Assembly (NCBI GenBank): GCA_024277485.1
Contig: JAJRVA010000054.1
Span: 1-17,127, forward strand
DNA length: 17,127 bases
From: Deltaproteobacteria bacterium
GTDB taxonomy: Bacteria > Desulfobacterota > Desulfobulbia > Desulfobulbales > Desulfobulbaceae
Direction of reading: 5' to 3'
A model generated the notes under the pieces. That model searched no databases, was not told the origin of the DNA, and was given only the letters and a program-made list of their open reading frames with translations. Both the position numbers and the translations under genes were made by a program. Below, piece after piece: positions 7,743 through 16,553 of the stretch. Within the stretch, counting starts at the first letter, position 1; every line of letters starts with the position of its first letter.

Positions 7743-9098
7743 ATGGCGTTAACCGGTATACAGATATTGAAAATGCTGCCGAAAACAAACTGCGGCGACT
7801 GCGACATTCCGACATGTCTTGCTTTTGCCATGAAGGTGGCAGCCGGTCAGGCAGAGATCGACCAATGTCCCCATGTAAGTGAAGAGGCCAAGCAGACCAT
7901 CGGGGAGGCCTCGGCTCCTCCGATCAGGACGGTTAAAATAGGTGAGGGCGACAGTGCGTTCACTGCCGGCGGCGAGACCTGCCTGTTCAGGCATGAAAAG
8001 CGTTTTGAAAATCCCACCGGTATCGCCGTCATGGTATCTACCGATGAGGATGAGGCTGCGGTTGACGCCAAGATCGACCGTTTCAATACCCTGGAGTATG
8101 AACGGGTCGGGGTGTTGATGCGTGCCGGCCTCGTGGCGGTCAGGGACAGCGATGGCAATGGTGATGCGTTTACCGCTTTGACCAGGAAGGTGGTGGAAAA
8201 GGCCCCCAAGGCAGCGGTTATTCTCATGACGGACAGTGTCGATAACATGAAGGCTGCCGCCGCTGCCTGCGAAGGGCGCAAGCCCCTTCTTTTCGGCGCC
8301 AACGCAGACAACTGGCAGGCAATGGGTGACCTGGCAAAAGAAACCGGCTGCCCGGTCGGTGTCCGGGGAAAAAACCTTGACGACCTGGTCGAGGTATCCG
8401 GCAGTCTGGCAGATGCGGGACACAAGGAAATCGTTATTGATTCCGGTGCCCGGACCCTGCGGGCTGCATTCGAGGATAATATCGTTGCCCGCCGCTCTGC
8501 CATTAACGAGAAATTCAAGCCGCTCGGCTTTCCCACCATAACTTTTCCCTGCGAGATGACTGACGACCTGATGATGGAAGGCATGATCGCCTCTGTCCTG
8601 ATGGCCAAGTATGCCGGCATTGTCGTCCTGTCCGATATCCAGGGGGACATCCTGTTTCCTCTCCTTCTGGAACAGCTCAATATCTTCACGGATCCGCAGC
8701 GGCCCATGGTGGTTGAGGAGGACATCTATCCCCTGGGCGGACCGGGTGAGGATGCGCCGGTGCTTATTACCTGTAACTTCTCGCTGACCTACTTCATTGT
8801 TTCCGGCGAGATAGAGGGCTCCAAGGTGCCGTCCTGGCTGCTCATCAAGGATACCGAAGGCCTGTCCGTCCTGACCGCGTGGGCGGCCGGCAAGTTCGGC
8901 GCCGACCTCATTGCCATGTTTGTGAACAAATCCGGTATAGCGGACAAGGTCAAGCATCGTGAACTGATTATTCCGGGTTACCTTGCCACCATCAAGGGAG
9001 AGCTTGAAGAGGAATTGCCGGAATGGACCATTACAATCGGTCCCCGCGAGGCAGGCCATCTGCCGGCATTCCTGAAGGAATGGAAACCGGCCAAGTAG
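7743..9098 (+). CDS. acsC: Corrinoid iron-sulfur protein large subunit (AcsC), CODH/ACS subunit gamma
   Basis: With AcsD this protein carries the methyl group on a cobalt corrinoid from methyl-THF (via a methyltransferase) to AcsB. The 451 residues start with a small 4Fe-4S domain, C17-x2-C20-x4-C25-x16-C42, the expected family pattern used to reactivate the corrinoid by reduction. A TIM-barrel region follows, and the last 130 or so residues form the corrinoid-binding domain (ITCNFSLTYF, VPSWLLIKDTEG, ITIGPREAGHLPAFL). Length and order are typical. The start is supported by a strong ribosome-binding site. The gene ends 63 bases before the next start. The methyltransferase AcsE that normally loads it is not in this window. 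Confidence 0.97.
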   Translation: MALTGIQILKMLPKTNCGDCDIPTCLAFAMKVAAGQAEIDQCPHVSEEAKQTIGEASAPPIRTVKIGEGDSAFTAGGETCLFRHEKRFENPTGIAVMVSTDEDEAAVDAKIDRFNTLEYERVGVLMRAGLVAVRDSDGNGDAFTALTRKVVEKAPKAAVILMTDSVDNMKAAAAACEGRKPLLFGANADNWQAMGDLAKETGCPVGVRGKNLDDLVEVSGSLADAGHKEIVIDSGARTLRAAFEDNIVARRSAINEKFKPLGFPTITFPCEMTDDLMMEGMIASVLMAKYAGIVVLSDIQGDILFPLLLEQLNIFTDPQRPMVVEEDIYPLGGPGEDAPVLITCNFSLTYFIVSGEIEGSKVPSWLLIKDTEGLSVLTAWAAGKFGADLIAMFVNKSGIADKVKHRELIIPGYLATIKGELEEELPEWTITIGPREAGHLPAFLKEWKPAK

Positions 9099-9107
9099 TT
9101 TTTGCCG

Positions 9108-9127
9108 CCGGCAAGCGCCTTTGCCGG
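9108..9127 (+). repeat. Hairpin between acsC and fdhA
   Basis: CCGGCAA (9108-9114) pairs perfectly with TTGCCGG (9121-9127) over a 6-base loop. A TTTTT tract occurs at 9136-9140, but 8 bases intervene, so it is not a canonical terminator. It lies 10 bases after the acsC stop and may mark the end of the carbonyl-branch part of the operon, or act as an attenuator or processing point. Confidence 0.5.
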
Positions 9128-9161
9128 GGCCGGTATTTTTCTGAGAAATAAACAGCTGAAA

Positions 9162-12100
9162 ATGTCGACAGTCACACTCACCATAGACGGGAATGAAATC
9201 ATTGCCGAACAGGGCCTCACCATTCTTGAGGTTGCAGGACTCTCTGATATAACCATTCCAACCCTGTGCCATGTCAAGGACAGGCCGACCGACAACCCGT
9301 GCGAGATCTGTGTTGTTGAAATATCCGGGCCTGAAAAGTTTGGGCTCAAGTCGACCCTGTCCACTGCCGGACTCTTTCGGGCCTGTTCCACCCTTGCTCT
9401 GGATGGAATGGATATTGCCACTGCCTCTGAAAGCGTCAAGCAGCATCGGCAGGACAGGCTGGCAGTCATCTCCAGGACCCATTTCGGCGACTGCAAGGCG
9501 CCGTGCAACCTGACCTGCCCGGGCCAGATCAATGTGCAGGGGTATATTGCCCATGTGGCCAGGGGGGAGTATGAAGAGGCGCTGCGCCTTGTTATGGAAC
9601 GTAACCCGGTGCCGTTTTCCGTTGGCCGCGTCTGTCCCAGGTTCTGTGAAACCCGGTGCCGCCGTATTCTGGTCGATGATCCTGTTTCCATCAACCACCT
9701 GAAACGGTACGTGGCTGACTGGTGCATGAATAACGAGGTCAACCTCAAGATTCCCAGGGACAAACCGACCGGCAAGCGTATTGCCGTTATAGGCGGGGGC
9801 CCGGCCGGGCTCACTGCCGCGTATTTCCTCACCCGGAAGGGATACGATGTCACCATCTTTGAAGCAGCACCAAAACTTGGCGGCGCCCTCAGGTATGGTT
9901 TTTCCGAGTACAAGATACCCAGGGATATTCTCGAGTACGAGGTCAACACTATCCTGCGGATGGGAATATCCATCCGACTCAACCAGAAATGGGGCCGTCA
10001 TTTTACTCTGCAGGACCTCAGGGAGCAGGGATTTGACGCCACCTTTATCGGTATCGGCGCCTGTGTCGACGAACCCCTTGAAATTCCCTGCTCCAGGAAA
10101 CCGCATGTGTATGCGGCCACCAAATTCCTGCGCATGGTCAACAGCGGCAAGAAACTTGAACTCGGCAAACGCGCCGCGGTCATCGGCGGAAACAACATTG
10201 CCATGGAAGTGGCACGGAGTCTGCTCCGGTCAGGAGTTGATGATGTTACCATCGTCTATCCCCGGGCCAAGATCGAGATGCCGGCCAACCAGAGAAATAT
10301 CCGTGAGGCTGAAAAAGAGGGCGTTCAGTTTCTGCTCATGGCCTCGCCCATTGAAATATGCGGTCCCTCGAATGAAGACAGCCGCCTGCGTCTGGATCTT
10401 ATCCGGATGAAGCTCGGTGAGCCCGACAAGCGCGGTCGGCGCGAACCACTACCCATACCCGGTTCCAAGAACAGCCTCTATATTGATACCATTGTTTCGT
10501 CGCTGGGACAGAAGGCGGTCAGGGAGTATTTCGGCGGCGGTGAGCTGGAGTCCCGGATAGATATTTCTCCGCGGGGCACAATTGTTGCCAATCCCCGCTC
10601 TTCCCAGACCAGTGTTGAAGGTGTCTTTGCCGGGGGCGACGCGGTTACCGGTCCCAAATCCGTCATCCAGGCGGTGGTATCCGCCAGGCGCGCTGCAGCC
10701 AATATTCATGCCTATGTCATGGGTATCCCCAAGGAACCGGCAGAGAGCCGGTTCAACTTTACCCGCGGCAAGAGTTTTGACGATGTTGACCTGAAAAATT
10801 TTGAGGGCATCAGTGTCAAGCTGCGCGATAAAATGCCTGAGCGCCCGCCTGAAACAGCGGTGCAGGATTTCGACGAGGTCAAGCTCGGCTTTACCGAGAA
10901 AATGGCCCGGCGCGAAGCCGAACGGTGCCTGTCCTGTGGCTGTACTGCCTTTGAACGGTGTGAACTGAAGAGCCTGGACATCGAATACAATGTCAACATC
11001 AACAAGACCGGAATGGGGACCAAGCCGATATACAAGATTGATCACTCCCATCCTGCCATAACAGTTGACCCCAACAAGTGTATCTACTGCCGCCGCTGTG
11101 AACGGTACTGTGAATATAATGCCCTGGAACTTCACGCTGACAGGGTTGATGAGCATGGCCATCCCTTTGGACTGAAAATAGAGTTCAAGGACAACTGCGT
11201 CTCCTGCGGAAAATGCGTTGAACAGTGTTCAACCGGAGCGCTGAACAAGAAAAACAGGATTGTTCCCATCCAGTCGGAAGAGGTGAAAACCGTCAAAAGC
11301 ACCTGTCCCTATTGCGGAACAGGATGCCAGGTGGAACTCAAGGTCAAGGGCAATACCCTGATGGAGATCGGTTCAAACCTCGACCAGGGCCCCAACTTTG
11401 GTGATCTGTGTGTCAAGGGCCGTTTCGGACATACTTTTGTCCACCATAAGGACAGGCTGCGTACCCCCCTGATCAGGCGGGAGCAGAGCGGCAGGCTTGA
11501 ACCGGCCAGCTGGGCCGAGGCGCTGGATTATGTAGCGTCCGCCTTTCGCCGTATTCTTGAAGACAAAGGCCCGGACGGTCTGGCCGGTTTGTCTTCCGCC
11601 CGCTGCACCAATGAAGAGAATTACGCCTTTCAGAAATTTTTCCGGGCCGGCATCGGGACCAACAATGTTGATCACTGTGCCCGCTACTGACACAGTCCCA
11701 CGGTGGCCGGTCTGGCCACAGCTTTGGGTTCCGGGGCAATGAGCAACAATATCGGCGGTATTGTTGACAATGATGTTCTTTTTGTGATCGGCTCCAATAC
11801 CACGGAAACACATCCGGTCATAGGCCTGCGCATGCAGAAGGCCGCCCGGCAGGGAGCGAAACTCATCGTTGCTGACCCGCGCCGCATCCAGTTGGCCGGC
11901 GAGGCTGACCTCTGGCTCAACCACCGGCCGGGCTCAGATGCGGCTCTCATTAACGCGCTGTGCCACGTCATCATCCGCGAGGACCTGGCCGACAGGGAAT
12001 ATATCGATGAGCGGACAGAGGGGTATGAGACCCTGTGTCAAGCTGTTTCCGATTGCACACCTGAATGGGCGGAGAAGATAACCGGGGTGCCGGCCGGTAA

Positions 12101-13403
12101 AATTGAAGAGGCGGCCCGGCTCTATGGTCAGGCTGAACGGGCGGGTATCTATTATACCATGGGGATAACCCAGCATACATCGGGGACGTCCAATGTCATG
12201 GCCCTGGCAAACCTGGCCCTTCTTACCGGCAACCTGGGCAGCGATGGCGCCGGCCTGAATCCGCTCCGCGGCCAGAATAACGTGCAGGGTGCCAGTGACA
12301 TGGGCTGCAACCCTGTCAACCTGCCCGGTTATCAACGGGTTGACGATGAAGATGCCAACAGGCGCATAGGAGAGATCTGGGGGCAGAAGCTGTCACCCAG
12401 GCCCGGGCTGACCGCGACCGAGATGACCCCGGCCATCCTTGACGGGGACATTGTCGGGATGTGGATCATGGGGGAAAACCCCGTGCTCAGCGATCCCAAC
12501 ATGAATCATGCCAGGGAGGCGTTTGAAAAACTTGACTTCCTCCTGGTCCAGGATATCTTTCTCACCGAGACGGCAGAACTGGCCGATGTCGTGTTTCCGG
12601 CGGCCTTATTTGCCGAAAAGGATGGAACATTCACCAATACCGAACGCAGGGTACAAAGGGTGCGCAGGGCTGTCCGGCCCCCCGGAGAGGCCCGGGATGA
12701 CCTGACGATCATCAACCTGGTTACCGCGCGGATGGGATTTGATCATATCGTCCCCCTGTCAAACGGGTTTACCAACCGGCTCTACAATGATGGTGGTTTT
12801 GTGACCGCCCCTCCACTTGCCGAGGAAATATTTCAGGAAATGGGCCGGGTCTGGCCGGCCCTGGCCGGCATGACGTACCAGAGGCTTGAAAAGGGCGGCC
12901 TGCAGTGGCCCTGTCCGGATGAAAATCATCCCGGGACCCCTGTTCTTTTCAGGGACGGGTTTCCCATCGGCAGGGCAAAGCTTACCCCGGTGCAGTATGC
13001 CGGACCGCAGGAATCTCCTGATGCCGAGTTTCCGCTGGTCATGACCACCGGGCGCGTTCTTGCGCAGTACCATACCGGAACAATGACACGTCGTTCAACC
13101 ATACTTGAGGATGTTGACCGGGGGCCGCATATTGAAATCAGCAGTGAGGATGCTTCGGAACTCAGCATCAGGGACGGCGACGAGGTCCAGGCAGTGACCA
13201 GGAGGGGGAGCATCACCCTGCCCGCGTTTGTTTCGGAGAGAGTCGGGAAGGGGCTTGTCTTTATTCCCTTTCACTACCGGGAAGCTGCCGCGAACCTGCT
13301 GACCAATGACGCGCTTGACCCGGTTTGTAAAATCCCAGAGGCAAAGGTCTGCGCAGTACGGGTGGAAAAAGTTTCCGAATTACCCGATATGGTTGACCTG
13401 TAA
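9162..13403 (+). CDS. fdhA: Selenocysteine formate dehydrogenase fused to a 2Fe-2S domain and an NfnB/GltD-like flavoprotein
   Basis: This 1413-residue multidomain enzyme has one UGA (11688-11690) read as Sec843. In order: a NuoG-like 2Fe-2S domain (C36, C47, C50, C75); a GltD-type Fe-S domain (C111, C115, C119, then C158, C162, C166); a flavoprotein with GGGPAG at 211-216 and a second nucleotide-binding loop, IGGNNIAMEVARS; a Cys patch at 589-600; two 4Fe-4S clusters (C640-C650 and C679-C689); and a molybdopterin formate dehydrogenase part with CPYCGTGC at 715-722, C750 and the active site CARY-Sec-HSP. It interconverts formate and CO2, with electrons passing to or from the flavin, probably NAD(P)H. 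The flavoprotein half resembles NfnB, whose FAD can bifurcate electrons. ATG 9162 is chosen over TTG 9102 because the 2Fe-2S fold begins right after it, though its ribosome-binding site is weak. Confidence 0.93.
11688..11728 (+). promoter_or_regulatory. UGA selenocysteine codon and bacterial SECIS hairpin in fdhA
   Basis: The codon at 11688-11690 falls where formate dehydrogenases place Sec or Cys as the molybdenum or tungsten ligand, followed by the conserved His. Just downstream GTGGCC (11703-11708) pairs perfectly with GGCCAC (11714-11719) around the loop GGTCT. An outer CCCA/TGGG pair (11697-11700 with 11725-11728) can extend the stem. The loop GGU lies 18 bases after the UGA, the same distance as in the E. 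coli fdhF element as I recall it. The reading frame continues in perfect homology after the codon. Confidence 0.93.
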
Positions 13404-13480
13404 GAGAACAAACTTTATTGAGCCTTACCATACTTGCAAGAAACACAAATCAACTGTTGCATGAGTTAATTTTTTAACCT

Positions 13481-13484
13481 GGAG
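13481..13484 (+). promoter_or_regulatory. Ribosome-binding site of hdrA
   Basis: GGAG lies 6 bases before ATG 13491 and favours it over the in-frame ATG at 13503. The 87-base gap before the gene is AT-rich and holds a weak 5-bp hairpin with a T-rich loop at 13465-13478 but no clear promoter. Confidence 0.65.
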
Positions 13485-13490
13485 ATCAAC

Positions 13491-16400
13491 ATGGGAAAAG
13501 GAATGGAACACAGGGCTGGATCGGTCATGGTCGTCGGCGGCGGCATTGCCGGTGTCCAGGCTGCGATTGATCTGACTGAACTCGGCTACTATGTCTATCT
13601 GGTTGAAAAGGAAGCTGTGGTCGGCGGTGTCATGGCCCAGCTTGACAAGACCTTTCCGACGAATGACTGCTCGCTCTGAATTTTAGCGCCAAAGCTGGTA
13701 GAGGCCGGTCGGTCTCCCAATATCGAGATGCTCACCAATGCTGATTTTCTTGCACTGGAGGGCAAACCAGGCGATTTCACTGCCAAGATCAGGCTGCGTC
13801 CCCGCTACATTGATGCCGACGGCTGCACGGCCTGCGGCCTGTGCACCCAGTACTGCCCCAAGCATCATGTGGATGACTACAACGAAGGGTTGTCTCTGAC
13901 CCGGCCCATCCATATTGACTATGCCCAGGCGGTTCCGGCCACCTATTACATCGATCCGCGATCATGCCTGTACCTGCAGAATGATACCTGCCAGATCTGT
14001 GTCCCGGTATGCCAGAGCCATGCCATCAACTTTGACCAGAAGCCGGAGGAACTTGACCTGAAGATCGGGGCGGTCATTCTGTCACCGGGTTTCGGCAAAA
14101 TTTCCGAGGAGACCCTGGAGAAATACGGCTACAACTCACATCCGGATGTTGTCACCAGTATCGAATTTGAGCGCATGACTACCGCCTCCGGACCGTTCAT
14201 GGGCGAGGTAAAATGTTTCTCCGACGGCCGGCATCCGAAAAGACTGGCCTTTATCCAGTGTGTGGGTTCCCGCGACCTGGGATGCGACAACGGCTACTGT
14301 TCTTCGGTATGCTGCATGTATTCCATCAAGGAGGCCCTGGTTGCCAAGGAACACGATCCTGAGGTCGACATCACCATCTATTACATGGATATCCGCACCC
14401 AGGGCAAGGAATTTGACAAGACCCGCGAACGTGCAGAAGCCATGGGCATCAAGTTTGTCCGGGCTAAGGTAGCCGACGTTACTCCCTGGGAGAACCGGTT
14501 GCAGCTGACCTATTCGACCCTGGACGGAAAACACGTTTTTGAACCCTATGACATGGTGGTACTCTCCGTTGGCCTGGAATCACCCCGCGATGCCCGTGGA
14601 ATAGCCGAAAAGGCCGGCGTGGACCTGAACAGCTATGATTTCTGCCAGACCACCACCTTTACTCCCCTGACAACCTCCAGGGACGGCGTTATTGTCGCGG
14701 GGGCCTTCCAGGGGCCCAAGGATATTCCGGAAAGCGTCACCCAGGCCTCTGCGGCCGCCGGCATTGCCGCCGGCATGCTCACCAGACAGCCGGGCCAGGG
14801 TATTATTCACAAGGAATATCCGGAAGAAAAAGAGCTTGAAGACGAAGTGCGCATCGGCGTCTTTGTCTGCCACTGCGGCATCAATATCAGTTCAGTTGTC
14901 GATGTGAACAGTGTTGAGAACTCCACCGAGGGGATGGAAGGGGTGGTGTACCACACCGACAGCATGTATTCCTGTTCCCAGGATGCCCAGGAGGTGCTCA
15001 AGGAGAAGATCAAGGAGCATAACCTGAACAGGGTCGTCATTGCGGCCTGTTCGCCGCGCACCCATGAACCGCTCTTCCAGGAGACCCTCAAGGACGCCGG
15101 ACTTAACCGGAGCCTCATAGAGATGGTCAACATACGGGACCAGTGCTCCTGGGTCCATGCCAATGAGCCTGAAGCTGCTACTGACAAGTCAAGGGACCTG
15201 GTCAGGATGGCTGTTGCCAAGGCCCGCGGCATGAAACCGTTGCCGGAGCAGACAGTACCGGCAACCCCCAAGGCTCTGATCATCGGCAGCGGTATAGCCG
15301 GCATGACGGCAGCCCTGACCCTTGCAGACCAGGGTTTTGAAAGCCTGCTGCTTGAAAAGAGCAAGGCACCGGGCGGCAATCTCGGCCTGTTGAACCACAC
15401 CCTGACCCATGATAAAACGGCTAAGCACCTGAAACAGCTGGTTACCAGTGTGAAAAAGAATAAGAAAATCTCTGTTGTGACAGAGGCCAGGTTGACGGCT
15501 GTTTCCGGATTTATAGGCAACTATGCCTCAGTCATAACCACCGGTTCGGGCAAGAAAGAGTCTGAACAGACGTATGACCACGGCACTATTATCCTGGCTA
15601 CCGGCGGTCGTGAGCATCGTCCGGACAGGTACCTGCTTGATAAGAACAGCAAGGTCATGACCCAGATGGAACTGGAAAAGCGCCTTGCCGGCAGGGCCAA
15701 GAACCGGGCTCCGGATTCAGTGGTGATGATCCAGTGTGCCGGTTCCCGTGGAGATGACCTGGGCTACTGCTCCAAGGTCTGCTGTAACCATGCGGTCAAA
15801 AACGCGCTCAAGATCAAGGAGATCAACCCGGATTCACAGGTTATTGTCCTGTACCGCGACATGCGTACATACGGCTATGCCGAGGACGCGTACCGTGAAG
15901 CGCGTCTCAAGGGTGTTATCTTCATCCCCTATGATATGGACAACAAACCTGAAGTCTATGCAAAGGGCCGCAGCCTGCATATCAAATTCTTTGATGCCAT
16001 CATGCAGGAAGAGATGGACCTGACACCGGACCTGGTAGCGCTGTCCGTGGGTATTGTCCCCGAGGGTACCGAGGAACTGAGCAAGCTCCTCAAGGCGCCG
16101 CTGACTGACGACAAATTCTTCCTTGAGGCCCATGTCAAGCTGCGCCCGGTGGAACTGCCGGTTGACGGAGTCTATGTGTGCGGTCTGGCCCACGGTCCCA
16201 AACCGCTGGACGAGACCATTGCCCAGGCCCAGGCCGCGGCGGCCAAGGCTGCAGTGCCGATGTTCAAGGGTTTCGTGTCTGTTGCACCCATTGTTTCCAA
16301 TGTCAACCAGGAACAGTGCATCGGCTGCAGCCTGTGCGTCAATCTCTGCCCGTTCAAGGCCATAGAGATGATCAAGGTCGGCAAGAAGCGCAAGGCCCAG

Positions 16401-16553
16401 ACCATTGCCGCCTCCTGCAAGGCGTGCGGTATCTGTGCCAGCCACTGTCCGTCTTTTGCCATCTCCATGGGCGGATTCACCAATGAACAGATCAATTCCC
16501 AGATCAGCGCCTTTGGCGAGGTCAGTGAAAAAGAAACTGCTGAGGTATCATAA
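13491..16553 (+). CDS. hdrA: Selenocysteine-containing tandem HdrA (heterodisulfide reductase subunit A-like, two FAD modules)
   Basis: HdrA proteins are soluble FAD and iron-sulfur electron hubs, usually the flavin-bifurcating core of Hdr-type complexes. This one has 1020 residues, about 1.5 times a single HdrA. The first module has the FAD loop [12 protein letters not shown], then NDCSL-Sec-ILAPK with C60 and Sec63 (UGA at 13677-13679) where other HdrAs have Cys, and a ferredoxin-like [13 protein letters not shown] second module starts near C460 (FVCHCGIN), with FAD loop GSGIAG at 599-604 and GGRE and CAGSR motifs. The C-terminus holds two 4Fe-4S clusters (C943-C953 and C976-C986). Its stop overlaps the mvhD start by one base (TAATG), implying translational coupling. 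No HdrB or HdrC follows, so the usual heterodisulfide substrate is unlikely; a role in passing electrons between ferredoxin, NAD(P)H and the adjacent formate dehydrogenase is inferred. Confidence 0.93.
13677..13719 (+). promoter_or_regulatory. UGA selenocysteine codon and likely SECIS hairpin in hdrA
   Basis: The UGA at 13677-13679 replaces the second Cys of the HdrA motif C-S-x-C-I-L-A-P. Downstream GAGGCC (13701-13706) pairs with GGTCTC (13711-13716), one G-U pair included, around loop GGTC. A lower TGG/CCA stem (13696-13698 with 13717-13719) is set off by bulged TA, recalling the bulged U of bacterial SECIS elements. Homology runs unbroken across the codon. Confidence 0.85.

Noticed and set aside
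9108..9140. Canonical intrinsic terminator after acsC
   Set aside because: Eight bases separate the stem from the T-run, so the element is listed only as a hairpin.
9102..9161. TTG 9102 as the start of fdhA
   Set aside because: The added residues match nothing in the 2Fe-2S fold, the codon is 4 bases after the acsC stop with no ribosome-binding site, and the stretch holds a hairpin.
7749..10106. Long open frame on the minus strand (785 codons) opposite acsC and the start of fdhA
   Set aside because: It lies wholly opposite genes with strong family motifs, crosses their boundary, and its product looks like random low-complexity sequence. It is a by-product of codon composition.
11688..11690. 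Nonsense mutation or pseudogene in fdhA
   Set aside because: The UGA is at the Sec position of formate dehydrogenases, is followed by a SECIS hairpin, and homology continues in frame.
13404..13490. A sigma-70 or sigma-54 promoter before hdrA
   Set aside because: TTGCAA at 13435 has no fitting -10 box at normal spacing, and the GG/GC pair needed for sigma-54 is absent.
13677..13679. hdrA as two separate genes, with a start at ATG 13728
   Set aside because: The stretch 13680-13727 encodes conserved HdrA residues ([10 protein letters not shown]) in frame, so the UGA is read through as Sec.
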